NCBI RefSeq assembly: GCF_963675165.1 | Contig: NC_087383.1 | Span: 5,248,839-5,312,838 of the forward strand | Reading direction: 5' to 3' | Source of the DNA: Halichondria panicea | Lineage: Eukaryota > Porifera > Demospongiae > Suberitida > Halichondriidae | DNA: 64,000 nucleotides | Shown: positions 1-11,639 of the stretch, one piece after another | Numbering within the stretch: the first letter of the stretch is position 1 | Layout: each line of letters starts with the position of its first letter | Translations under genes and position numbers: made by a program | The notes under the pieces: generated by a model | The model's database searches: none | What the model saw: only the letters and a program-made list of their open reading frames with translations | What the model was told of the DNA's origin: nothing

Positions 1-449
1 CCAATAGAAGACCAACATGTACACACACACTGACACCGGAATATTTAGCTAATATTATATGAACCAGCTACTAGAGTCATGGTTATGCAACCTGTAATTA
101 ATTAATGAGCCTTTCCCACCCATAGGCCGATTTAATACCCAAATGTAGATAACGAACAGCCTGACCCTACCCCAACACATTATGCATAATATATACACTA
201 GAACCAAGCTATGGTACATACTATAGGTCAAGTTATAGGAACCAAAAAAGCTGTTGTGATTTCACCCACCCACACACACAGACAACTAGAACTCTGTGGT
301 AAAAAATAATGGTACATGTACATAACCCTCAGTAGTAACACCTTGGGGGAGCCTTAAATTAAAGCTCAACATGATCCAAGCATGCCATATAGAAACAAAT
401 GGATAAAATGGAGTGTAACCCAAAAAAGTCATCTGAAGCACACATGGAT

Positions 450-489
450 ACACACACACACACATACACACACACACATACACACACAA
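450..489. repeat. CA microsatellite
   Basis: Near-perfect CA repeat with a few TA interruptions. The rest of positions 1-505 shows nothing I can name. Confidence 0.85.
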
Positions 490-507
490 AAGCGGAGGAT
501 ACACATA

Positions 508-1721
508 CCGTACCGTCGCGAAAATATGCCCACCCTTTTCTGCAACAACCTTTTAGGGGACTGGGCGTTTTTATTCGCGAACGGTGAATTTTCACTCGAA
601 TATATGCCCACCGCGCCTTAACCTCGAAATATCGCGGCTTAACCTCGAATTAATTTGTGCAAACTCAGCAAAAAATTTTCATTTTTCAGTTACCAAACAC
701 ATTGTGCGCAGTCTATATATATGATACCATTAATAATTATGATATAATGCTAACACAATAGCTCAATGAAGCTATTTAAAGTTTGGGTTTAGGCAAAATA
801 ATTATTGTAGTCAGTCAGTGTCACTTTCATCCTCTGAAAACGGATCAATCTCGTCAACATCATTGCTTTCTGGTTCATCCTAGTTCCTCCGACAGTTCTA
901 CTTCTTCAGCATCGGCACATCATTGCTCACGAGATCGTCTTGTGAACCGTCAAGAGCGTTTGCTAGTCCACACACTAGAAAAGAATGGACTAGCGTCTCC
1001 ACTGTGATGGATTTCCAGGCAGTCGACACCCAGTTCAAGACACTTGCCTAGTCGGCACAGAAATCATTACCCTGCTTCTTCTCATCGGCATCATGGCTAC
1101 CTCCTTTAGAATTGAATCCACCATTCGAGGACATCATGTATTCAAGGAGATATGGCACACATCAATGAGAACCTCGAAGTTACTGCTGACCATGGAAATG
1201 TTTTTGATGTCCATTCTGTAGCAGCATGGAAAGGTGGACAAGTCGTCGGTCATGTTCCTAGAGAGCTATCCAGTACATTCTGGTACTTTCTTCTGTTTCT
1301 CCACAGAAGGAACAGTAAGATAACCTGCAAAGTCACCGGGGATTGACATCGTTCCGAGATCCGTGGGAAAGGGCTAGTTGTTCCCTGCATCTACATTTTT
1401 GAGGGCAAGCGAAATCACATAGAGAAACTCATGACTGTTCTACATGTAGCTAGCAAAGAGACTGAATATAAATAGAGGCTAACTCACTGCGCTAGCGCTA
1501 GCACTAACTCTGTCACTAACCAGCTTCTCTAAAAGCTACCACTATGCAAAAATTCACCACAATTATGACGTCAGTTCTGGACCCGTGATAGTAATAGTAG
1601 CTGGATGATGGGCTTATAATCGAGTGAAAATACCCTTGTGCAATACCCTCGTGCAAGAACTTCGAGGCAAAACAAGGGATGGGCGTTTATTCAAGATGGG
1701 CTTATTTTCGCGACGGTACGG
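508..1721. mobile_element. Non-autonomous TIR element, TA-flanked, inside a CA tract
   Basis: The left end reads CCGTACCGTCGCGAAAATA and the right end is its inverse, ending TATTTTCGCGACGGTACGG. TA lies directly outside both ends, as expected of a TA-target element. A second inner pair is also inverted: CGAATATATGCCCA with ATTTTCACTCG near 590 against CGAGTGAAAATACCC near 1620. CA repeats flank both sides, so the element sits within a microsatellite. No transposase frame is visible inside. The superfamily is not certain. Confidence 0.7.
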
Positions 1722-2512
1722 TACACACACAAACACACGCACACACACACACACACACGCACACAAACACACACCACACACCCACACGCGCACACACGGC
1801 GAGCACACACGCACGTGGTGTGTGCGTGTGTGTGTGTGGTGTGTGCGTGTGTGTGTGTGCCCCCTGTGTGTGCGTGTGCGTATGTGTGTGCGTGTGTGTG
1901 TGCCCCCTGTGTGTGTGTGTGTGTCCCTGTGTGAGTGTGTGTATGTGTGCCTCCTGTGTGTGTGTGTGTGTGCCCCTGTGTGAGTGTGTGTGTGTGTGCG
2001 CGTGTGTGTGTGTGTGGTGTTTGTGTGCCCCTGTGTGTGCGTGTTTGTGTGTTGTGTGTGCCCCCTCTAGTGTGCGTGTGCGCGTGTGTGTGTGTGCGCG
2101 TGTGTGTGTGTGTGTGTACATGTGGTGTTTGTGTGCCCCTGTGTGTGTGTGTGTGTGTGTGTGTTGTGTGTGCCCCCTCTGGTGTGCGTGTGTGTGGTGT
2201 GTGTGTGTTTGTGTGTTGTGTGCATGTATGTGTATGCGCGCGTGTGTGTGGTGTGTGCGTGTGCGTGCGTGTTGTGCCCCCTGGTGTGCGCATGTGAGTG
2301 AATGTGTGTGTGTGTGGTGTGTGTGTGCGTGTTGTTCCCCCTGTGTGTGTGTGGTGTGTGTGTGCGCACTTGCGTGTTTGTGCTGTGTGTCTGTGTGCTG
2401 TGTGTGTGTGTGTGGTGTGTGTGTGCGCACTTGCGTGTTTGTGCTGTGTGTCTGTGTGCTGTGTGTCTGTGTCTATTCCCTGCGTGTGCGTGTTTGTGTG
2501 TGTTGGAGGGGT
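1722..2512. repeat. Composite CA-then-GT array with minisatellite units
   Basis: The first 90 bases are CA-rich and the following 700 are GT-rich on the same strand, so the array is partly self-complementary about a centre near 1815 (ACGCACGTGGTGTGTGCGT). The GT part is broken at intervals by GCCCCCTGTGTG, GCCTCCTGTGTG and GTGCTGTGTGTCTGTG blocks, giving a higher-order repeat. Long open frames through it are low-complexity and are not genes. Confidence 0.9.
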
Positions 2513-2515
2513 TGA

Positions 2516-3804
2516 AACAAAAAAAGAATAAATTGTGAGGAACTGCCTTATCCGACCGTCTCCTAACAAATTAAACTGCTTATGAGACATAAATAGCTAC
2601 AGGAATACCCACTATAGTTAATTTTTAAGTTGGTAAGCTAGCTAGCTATTAACATCACAGAACTCCAAGCTTTAGAACACTACTGGATAGCTACACTTAG
2701 AACAATTATTCCACATGGACTAAATGTATTACCATAATGTATCCACGTGTTATTAATTAAGTCACATGACTTGCAGTAACTACACCTCGATCCATTTAAA
2801 AAGATAGCTGTGCGAAATCTAACAGATCACTGAGACTGCGCATGCGCGTACCGTTCCCCATGTAGGACCGTTCCCCATGTAGGGGATTGGGACCTTATCC
2901 ACAAGGGTGGGGGTGGGTAAAGTCACACACACACACACGCACACACACACGCACACACACTACTATCTATTTGTTTTGACTAATGCCTGTTGCTAATTCT
3001 AAGAACCAAAATTTGAGGTTAATGTTTGTTGTATGCTTGCTTAATTTCAGTTTAACCACATAGAAGAACCCACATTCCACAGCCCCACTATCAACTACAT
3101 TCAACTACATGTACCACAAAACCTGACCCAGACAATACAGTACTTGTACCTAAGCCCCCCTCAGAAGTTTTCTTGCCCCAATGTGAATAGATGTACAATA
3201 ACTATTGGGTGTTATATAGTACTGTAGTTGCATGTGTGTGTGACTGAATGCAACAGATGAATGGGGAGAGTTGGTGCACCATTAAAGACTCTTTAACCCA
3301 TCATTCTCGGCTCTCCAGGCCGGGCATCTGTTTGCTTTTTGTTGCATGTTCTCTGTTTTGTGTTGTCTGCTATCAACCTACCTTATTTGTTGGGCATACC
3401 ACCTTGAAATCAGATCAGGATGGTCATCCCCAGTAATATACATATGGAATAGCTAGTTATGAGCATACTTTACACCACTTCTAACCATTGCTATAATTAT
3501 GTGAAAACCGCAGACAGCATTTTTCTAATTTAAAAAAAAAGCACACCCTCCAAAGAAAAGAAAGACACAGCAGGTCAAATCCTATCAATAATTATGTGGC
3601 AAATATTATTAATCAACTATTGTCACGTCAATATCATCATAATGTTACTCGATCATTGTCAATATCGTATCATGACTTACAATTGTTTTTGTCGGATGAA
3701 CTGCCGATCATTATCAATATACATTTACATGCAGCTATACTTGTATGCCCATTTCAATGATTAATAATTACATCAAGGACAAAATTAATAATGCCATACT
3801 GTTA
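2516..3804. other. Non-coding stretch
   Basis: No gene recognised. It holds a perfect 17-bp tandem duplication (ACCGTTCCCCATGTAGG) near 2849-2883 and a short CA repeat at about 2925-2960. Confidence 0.5.
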
Positions 3805-4444
3805 TCAGATAATTACTAGATTCTGCAGGAAGTCAACAGTTTCTTCATACAGAGCTATACCATAGTCATCACACTCTCTTGAAAGGTCAATACTCGTACA
3901 TAATTGTTCATAATCCTCTTCAGAAATATTCACCCTATATACATGTTAATTAATGATTAATAGCTTGTCTCGAGTGTGTACATTTAGGGGGAGGGGGAGT
4001 ACTCGCATGGGGGTACACTATAATTATTATATAGCAAATTAAACCATACACTCATATTGAGAATCTTTGGGGAATACATTATACATTGTCCTTCCTTCTT
4101 ATACTGTATGTAAATGTAGTACTGAAAAAGTTATGCACTTGTACTATAGCGGGTATATTTCGAGAGTATAAACTTTCGCGGAAAGATAGCTATAGAAAGG
4201 TTTTCGTGGAATAGCATGCAATGTGGGTATAAATGTTCGCGGTACATGATTTATCAGCGAGAGTTTATACCCTTGAAATAATTATACCTGCTACGGTAAG
4301 TAATGTTATAACAGAGTATTAGTATTAATTACAACTTGCCTGTGGATCCTCATACAACACCGACGGCTGATCATTATCCATCCCATAATCATTATTTTTC
4401 AAAAAGGTCCATGGCTTCCAGTATTCTGCAACCTTAGGAGACCG
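3805..4444 (-). pseudogene. Likely C-terminal tail of the integrase-core gene, beyond an in-frame stop
   Basis: After the TAG at 4445-4447 the same minus-strand frame stays open for 36 codons (RSPKVAEYWKPW... then DYGMDNDQPS), ending at a CAG|GCAAGT GC-type donor. This resembles the tail of this integrase family. About 400 bp further on, beginning near 3934 after TATATAG, is an exon-like stretch containing NISEEDYEQL and ECDDYGIALYEE, which stops at 3805-3807. Joining the two at the visible splice sites does not keep that last frame. Either the splice differs from my reading or the tail is decaying. The intron contains the TIR element at 4146-4296. Confidence 0.5.
4146..4296. mobile_element. 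Small imperfect-TIR element in the gene's last intron
   Basis: The left end TAGCGGGTATATTTCGAGAG and the inverse of the right end, TAGCAGGTATAATTATTTCA, align with a short gap and continue into GTATAAACT. About 150 bp, no coding capacity. Confidence 0.5.
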
Positions 4445-5827
4445 CTATGGAATAGTTGCAGAGGAGTATGGTTGTGCTCTGTACGAATTCCATGCAGATT
4501 CCAGCCATCCTTGAATGCAGTTAACGACTTGTTTATTCTTGCAAGAAACACGTGGTGAAGAGCAAATAAATGCAGCTGGGTTTAAGGTTCCTTTCTCTTC
4601 CAAAAAGTAAAACAATCTATAATACAGTTGTGTGACACAGCGATGCATGTCCCTCCAGATGCGCTCGATACGTTGGTTGTGGACTGAAGATCCTGTGATG
4701 ATGCTGCCTCGTCCAGGTCCACGATGTTCTAGCATATACCGTGCCACTAACATATTCTCACGACCTTGGTCGGTTCTCACACGTGAGGGCAATCCGTACT
4801 TCCGTACACCCCCAGTAAAACCCTCCAAAACTGTTGATGCACGGTTGTTTGTCGAGCATTTCAAAAAAACCAAAAGTCGACTAAATCCATCGATACCACA
4901 GTGTGTGACGAATCGCCACCTCACAAGCTTATGGTGCCCATCTACAAAAATAGCAAGTATAATTTAAAGCTGGCACCTAACAATGCGATGTATACATGTA
5001 TCGTACATTTTAAAAAGAGAAATGGGAACCGAAGTTTGTCCTCAAAATCAAATTGTCCTCAAAATCAAAAGAGACTCACCTAAATGCCAGAGTGAATTAG
5101 GCCCTGGAACAGAGTATGGCCGCCTTGAAGTACTGTTGCCACCCCAACGTAGAGCTGAATTAAGGGGATCGACTCTTCTGATCACTGACCGCACCCTCTC
5201 TCTAGTCACAACAACATCCATCGCTCTTAAATGGCCCATCATCATGATTTCACCACAATATGGATTGTCATGACGTAGCTGCTGAATAATCCCTGTGAGA
5301 TGTTCCCCACTCACTTCTATGCGTTGGTTTTCTAAAATGCCAAAATCTCTTCTACGCCTGTAGATAGTCATACGTGACACACCTATGAGGCCACTTATTT
5401 CAGTCCAGGAAAAGTTCAAACATGTTAGATATTCTATCTGACTCTGTTCAATTGAAAAGGATGGACGTCCGGGCGTTAAGCCTGTACGGGTGACTGATGC
5501 TCGATACATTGACACAGCAGACATTGATCCTAACTCATCCAGATAAGTGTCCCAATAACACAACAGTGATCGAATGCAAGAGGCCAACTCATCTACCATT
5601 TCTCTATACGTAGAAATAACTTCTTGCTCCTCAACTTCAAGTTCATTTTCGGGCTCAAGAGCCATACAGAGTGTCTCACTTATGGGGTCCAAGTTTCTGA
5701 GTCCATTTTCTAGTCTTTCTATTATATAGTTAACAAAACTTTGGTTGGCTGTTCCTATCTGGTTCTGGCAAGAATCAAAAACCTCACCAACCTCTATAAA
5801 GAACGTGCTCCAACCAAAGTGTTCCAT
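4445..5827 (-). CDS. Integrase-core (DDE) protein, spliced; transposase-like or domesticated
   Basis: Two exons: 5827-5080 and 4941-4445, with a 138-bp GT-AG intron whose junction falls inside the codon for the first catalytic Asp. Residues 1-110 are acidic and of unknown role. A helix-turn-helix follows ([18 protein letters not shown], then [14 protein letters not shown]), then an integrase lead-in, then an RNase H-fold core. The core carries D in NSLWHLDGHHK, D in VRTDQGREN and E in [10 protein letters not shown], so the triad is complete. The strings VRWRF, GGIDGFSR-like and [14 protein letters not shown] mark a metazoan integrase-core family (Pfam rva_4 type) related to eukaryotic DNA transposons. 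The protein would cut and join DNA in the nucleus if active. Start chosen: first Met of the long exon. An in-frame TAG (4445-4447) comes before the family's usual tail. No TIRs were found around the gene, so domestication is possible but unproven. Confidence 0.8.
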
Positions 5828-5875
5828 TTCTAATTAATTATCACTGTGCCAGCTCTAGATCTGCGCAGAATTGAT

Positions 5876-5972
5876 GGATGTGACCTTTTAACCTTACGAT
5901 GTGACATCTTACATGGGGCGTGGCGTGACCTTTTAACCTTTAGGATGTGACCTTTTAACTTTACGATGTGAC
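5876..5972. repeat. Short tandem repeats upstream of the integrase-core gene
   Basis: Three to four copies of GATGTGACCTTTTAACCTTA lie 50-150 bp upstream of the minus-strand start at 5827, a promoter-proximal position. A regulatory role is inference only. Confidence 0.6.
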
Positions 5973-6609
5973 ACTAGCTTCAATTAATTTTGTTACGAAC
6001 GGCTTGCCATAAGGAAGAGTAGCAGTAGTAGTAGCAGTGCAAGCAGGACTAGACTAGATTAAAAAGTGACGTCACCTGGCTGCCAGACGACTCTTCCCCC
6101 TGAGTAGCTGGCCTTTCTCTAAGCCACAAAACTGAGCAAGAAGCTGAAGAAGCAGCTAGACAAAGACTAGACAGAGACATGTACCTAGCCTTGAGGCTCA
6201 ACTAGTTAGCCCAGCCCAGAGGAATTGTTACCGTGGGTACTGAACAACCGTAAAGTACAGGCTTTACTGAATTAACTAGCTGTGTCCGCTGTCTAGTTGG
6301 ACCAGATTTAGCTAGATGATGGGGTTGAGCGGTGCTGTGTGTAGCTTGAACTGTACTGGCTGGCAAGAATCTAGTAAGCACCCTATGCACTGATAACTCG
6401 TCAGAATGGAGGGTATGTTCTAGGGATCTGGACAGCTGTACATCCAAAGGAGCCAGGGAGTGCCAATCATCTTCTCCCAGTCTCTGACTTCTCCCAGTCT
6501 CTGACACGCTAAACAAAAAGAACTAGAACTGGCTAGAATTGCTAGCCGGATCTAGACTAATAGAATGACATGGAGGCGTGGTGAGGCCGGATCCACACTA
6601 ATTGATCGA

Positions 6610-6893
6610 CCTAAAGACGCTTCTGTCCTAAAGACGCTTCTGTTTCAGATTTTCATGAATGGCAAGGAAAGGGATAATCTTGACAACATACTCTATCTTT
6701 TGAGGGCCTAAACAGCTACTCTTACCTCCAGCCGCTTTTGTTGCTAAAGATATTGTATAATAGTTCAGCTAGCTACATTGACTCATGACGTCACATGCAC
6801 TGATAAAGATTATGAATCTCATTAACACTACATAATCTACACAATCTTAAATTAATGCTATCAGTACAAGGCCCAGGCCTTAAGTGCATGGAG
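6610..6893 (-). mobile_element. Truncated, inverted copy of the element at 8731-9433
   Basis: On the minus strand it matches the first 300 bp of that element: the GGCCTTAACTGC-type end, CACTGATAAGAT, TGACGTCA, and AGGGCCTAAACAGCTACTCTTAC. The far end is missing. A 17-bp perfect tandem duplication (CCTAAAGACGCTTCTGT) sits at its edge. Confidence 0.65.
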
Positions 6894-7091
6894 TCGTTAT
6901 ACCATGGATAATACAGGGTTTATTATACTTTCTGAACCTGATTATTGCTAGTGTTCTACGCTCACGCATGTGCCCAAAACCACCAACGAGAACAATCTTT
7001 CTGTTAGTTGACTCACTCTCAACATCTAATGCATCATTATTAACATCCGCTTCTTTTGGCTAATAGTCTGTGGAATATGTAGCAGCGTTGC

Positions 7092-7289
7092 TCAGCTGTG
7101 CTGATATTTGTCAATGAGGCTCTTTTGAAACATATTAGTATCATCATTGTCTACGGCTCTTAAGCACTGTTGATTAGTGTCAAACAAACCTGATAGCAAA
7201 TCAGTCGCCTTTCCCCCTCCAGTATTTTCAGCTGGTGTTCGTAGGTCAATTGCAGGCCACTGGCTGTAGTTAAACTGGTTGAAACTCAT
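7092..7289 (-). CDS. Possible small exon or ORF, unrecognised
   Basis: 65 codons from ATG at 7289 with ordinary, not low-complexity, composition (MSFNQFNYSQWPAIDLRTP at the start). No motif is recognised and no convincing donor was found. The flanks 5975-6600 and 6900-8730 show no other genes, only small tandem duplications (for example near 6470 and 7977). Confidence 0.2.
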   Translation of the reverse strand: MSFNQFNYSQWPAIDLRTPAENTGGGKATDLLSGLFDTNQQCLRAVDNDDTNMFQKSLIDKYQHS

Positions 7290-8730
7290 CCAAATTTAGA
7301 TCGAGTATATAGTAGAAGAGGATCAGGATCTAGAATCAGAGCTAGCAACCGTGACCACTACATGAGGAAGAGCACGTGGTTGAAGTGTGACCTGCAATGT
7401 GCTATAAGCTAGCTAGTTGGCTGCATTTCAACTTTTAACTGCTGCCAACCAGCCTGTATGTCATAGCTAGTACTAGCTCACGTTCTGTGTTGTACATTCA
7501 GATAAAAGGACCTCATTCATGTCCCACATTCTGGCATGCAGTTGTAGCAGTCGAGCATGCGCTTAAAATAAAGATACGCGTATAGCGCTAATAATCCAGT
7601 TTCTACGGCAAAGCATCACTTCCAGCAAGCGATACATTGGTGGTAACAGCGTTACAATGTTCGGAAGACTTGAGCTCTGTAGAGGTGTAGGATTACCATA
7701 GCGTACCACACCCTTACTATTGTATTCACAAGTAACTATTGTATGCAGATATAATAATTGTGACTAAAACAAACAATACAGTAAGAGTGTTCACAATGCC
7801 ATGTAATAGGAATTGTGTGTGATGTTTTCCAAGCCAGTACAGCTCGTTTTTTGATAGCAATCACCCACTCTGAAAATCAAACTGAGTACTGCTGTTTGTG
7901 GACGCCTGGAAGGAAGGAGACGGTGAGCGTGTACCAAACTGAAAATCAAACTAAAAACTAGAGTGCATTATTAATACAACCTAACTTTTAATACAACCTA
8001 ACTTCTCACACAGAGTAGCTAATTTGATTTTTGCACTATACTGTGAATGAGATATGAAATGGAACATCGTACTCTAGAAATGAAAATTTCGAACATACTA
8101 TTCATCTACTAAGTGGAGACTTAGACTACTTGGACAACAAACGACAAACGTATACAACATTGTGACCAGCTGAGTCCATGTCATTACATACTAGTTTCAG
8201 AACCAGAAAATAATCAAATTGATGGTGAAACACTAATACTCAGCTAAATCTGTTTAGTTCAGACTTCCGATTCTGAATCACATTATTTTGGAAGTCAATG
8301 CGAGAAAATGTCATGCGTAATGGAAGCGAACACCAGTAAACTTGTCGATCATTTCACCATACGCAAAGAGCGATTTTTTGATCCGAACGAAATTTGATTA
8401 TCGCATCGGTCAACTCACTCCACAATCTAAGAACGAGCACCGTGGTATTAAGGGATCTACTCTTCCATTTCCCCCACCATACTAGGGCTATACTTGCCTT
8501 GCTGTGGCTGCTGTGTACAGGATCACCAAGGCACTTCAACTCATCAATCTCTCTAGCTTTTACCACTTCACCAATAGGGGACAAATTGCTTGGAATTGGT
8601 AGAATTAGAGAGACTTATAGAGAGACTTCATAAATTAAAATGAACAGGAATAATTACAGAACAGTAATAATTACACGAAAATGGTATCTGTATCACTAGC
8701 CAAATTACAGTCTACGACACAAGCACTTTA

Positions 8731-9433
8731 CTCTGCGCAGTTAAGGCCTGGGTCAGGCACTGATAAGATTAATTTTATTCATTGCCAACATTTTATGTAG
8801 ATCATGTAGATCATGTAGTGTTAATGAGATTCATAATGTTTATTAATGTTATTCATTGCATGTGACGTCATAAGGTCAATGTATTTGCTTAGCTAGCTGC
8901 TAGAACTATTATAGATTATCTTTGGCAACAAATACGGCGGACTTAAACAAGGTAAGAGTAGCTGTTTAGGCCCTCAAAAGATAGAGTATGTTGTTATGAT
9001 TATGTTTCCTTGATGGGAAGTAAAAATGTCCAAAACTTTCTTAGCTATGCTAGCTTCTTTAGCTCTGACAGCCACTCTAGAGGTAGGCTATTTTGTGTAT
9101 CTCAAGAATACAATAACTCCTACTCTTCCCATCAAGGATACTAGTACCTAGCTATGAGATGTTCATCTAGCCTTGTTTTTGAAGCTTGATCTTGGCATCT
9201 TCAACGCCGTATTTGCACTTCTCTTTCTGAAAGTGGCATGACGTCATCACCATTTATGGGACTAATTAGCATAATTGAATTAAGCTAATTAGTTTTTTGG
9301 AAAAAGAAAACATTGAGCTTCATTTTGGATCATTTTGATGCAGCATACACTGTATATTGCAAATAATACAGCAGTATGAACATAGTGTAAATTTTGGTGT
9401 TGAAATCTGGACCCGGGCCTTAAGTGCGCAGAG
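8731..9433. mobile_element. Non-autonomous TIR element with TA duplication
   Basis: The ends are CTCTGCGCAGTTAAGGCCTG and the inverse CTCTGCGCACTTAAGGCCCG. TA lies outside both ends (8729-8730 and 9434-9435). 703 bp with no transposase frame. A partial copy lies at 6610-6893. Confidence 0.75.
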
Positions 9434-11440
9434 TATACTATACATATCCATATACATATCCAGTTGTAGTAACTGAAGATTTATAAAAATAGGGCAGACT
9501 AGTTGACATGGTGGCAGTACTATGTATGAAATCATATCCACGGCTATTCGGTTAACAAGAGTCATTGATAAGTAGTTTACTTTATACTATTTTTAACCAA
9601 GGAGTTTACAATGGCAAAACGTGAACATGGCGGGATTCAAACAACACCAAACAACACCAAACAACACCAAAAAAACCGCCAAAAAAACTGAAAGTATGCT
9701 TACTAAAATCACCGAAGTTGATGAGGATTAACGTGATACTTATCGACCTTTGTCCTCCTAACCCTTACAACATTACTTTAGTATTCCAATAACTACCTAC
9801 AATAACTACCTACACATGATTATAAGTTACACATGTTAAGAACTATAGCTAATCCTACGGACTATATAAACAATTATTACCACAGAGTTGGAGGAATGAC
9901 TGGGTCAGCACTTGTTTTACTGTACTTTGTGGGAAATAGTGTGTTGACCAACTGTGCAATCACATTATATTACAATACTACCTTGTCTTAGAGCTAATTC
10001 CCACCACCAGAGTGAGTATGGAGACTGGGTTTTATTCATGATCATTCCTGTATTTAGCTTCTTCTGAACACTCGATCCACAGTGGCCAACCACTACAATT
10101 ATTTTGGAATAAGAAGTCCAAGATCCAAGAAGCTGGGGGTACAAAATACATACACCTTACTGATCCGGTGAGTTTACCAAACTTGCTTTAAAGAAACCTG
10201 ATCCATCCCTTCCATCATGGAAGGGATGGATCAGGAGAAAGTAAGTACTGACAAGCTCTAAGTCTTTACTCTGTTTTTACTTTTATTGAAATACTCCATG
10301 TCAATTTTTCTCTTCCTGCTGTGAAGCCGAAACAGCAAAGGACTTTGCTTGACTTGGTTATTATGTATCTAAGCTGTACTGTTCATAAACGTTTGCATAA
10401 TTATAGTCCTTCAAACTGCTTTAGTAAAACTGCTTTAGTATATATACTTTTAGAGGCCTTTCTTGTATAGCATTTATTTGTTTAGTGATAGTTGCTTAGT
10501 CAACCTTTTAGAGCTAGATTCTCTTTATTCTATGCTAGTGGGTGTACTGGTTAGTGTGGGGGAGTGTGAGTGGACAAAGAACATAAACATATTAAAAGTG
10601 ATCAATTCACCATTTCTATGTGCAAGACAGGTAATGAGCATGCTGACTAGTAGTTTTATTCACCCTATAACGCGGAGTGTTTCACGCAAACATTTTCGTT
10701 TCTTAATTTTCTATCGATGCTTTAACCGCGGATGACACAAATTTGCGTCAAAAGCTCTATTCTTATTGGTAAGCTCCAGAGCTCCACAACTTTGCAAGGC
10801 TTCTCTCGAAGGTCAACAGAAGCTATAATTATGGAGTCCAAATCACCGCAATCAAAAATTTGCGAAATGTTCATGTATATAAATTCAATATCAAAAGTGA
10901 CAATTATACAACAATGCAATGACTCTGTACAGTACACAGGGGCGACCGTTGAAGGAAAATTAATTACGAAGAGCTACAAAAAGAGGGCGGCCGTTACATG
11001 AACAGCTAGAGTCAACTATTGGACACTACGGTGGTGGTCTCAGCAGTACATGAGGAAGAAGAGTATTACCAGAAGAATTGAATTTTAGTGGTGCATAAAA
11101 GATTAAAAGATTATCATGCAATCAATACACACACTAAATTTACACACAACTAAATTGAATAATTATACAATCTTACTCCCACAAGCAAACTTACACATAT
11201 GAAGTAATTCAACAAAAACAAGATTTAACTTTGGGCACAGACATAATAATATATCACAAATTGTGACCTAATATCTAGCATAACACAACCAACAAGCCTA
11301 TTACCTCATAAACCTCGCCTTTGCTTTGCTTTCCCCAGAAAAGGTTATTATGTAATCAATCTCTGTACATGTACACAGTTGAGCATTGAGTAACGCAAGC
11401 AGGAACTTCACACAAGCCTAGGCATGACTACTGATGTAAA
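9434..11440. other. Non-coding stretch
   Basis: No gene recognised. It contains ACAACACCAA three times in tandem near 9646, a 43-bp segment at 9512-9554 repeated in inverse at 12186-12229, and the hairpin at 10197. Confidence 0.5.
10197..10235. repeat. Perfect 18-bp palindrome with 3-nt loop
   Basis: CCTGATCCATCCCTTCCA, then TCA, then its exact inverse complement. A 39-nt perfect hairpin on either strand. It has no neighbouring gene, T-tract or known RNA context. Confidence 0.9.
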
Positions 11441-11459
11441 TTGTTAGCATGGTATAAAG

Positions 11460-11626
11460 CCACAGACACACAGCACAAACACGCACGCGTACACACACCA
11501 CACACACACACCGCACACACACACACCACGCGCGCACACACAGGGGGAACACGCACCCACCCACACACACACACACACACACAAACACACAGGAGGCACA
11601 CACACACGCGCACACACACAGGTGCA
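11460..11626. repeat. CA array, inverted relative of the 1722-2512 array
   Basis: It holds CACAGACACACAGCACAAAC, ACACAGGGGGAACACGC and ACACAGGAGGCACACAC, which are inverse versions of the irregular blocks in the GT array at 2.0-2.5 kb. This points to shared ancestry rather than independent slippage. Confidence 0.8.
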
Positions 11627-11639
11627 TTAACAAATCCAC

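Noticed and set aside
1679-2590. Open frames of 240-300 codons rich in Cys-Val or His-Thr on both strands
   Set aside because: They are translations of CA/GT repeats. No start context, splice signal or non-repetitive domain.
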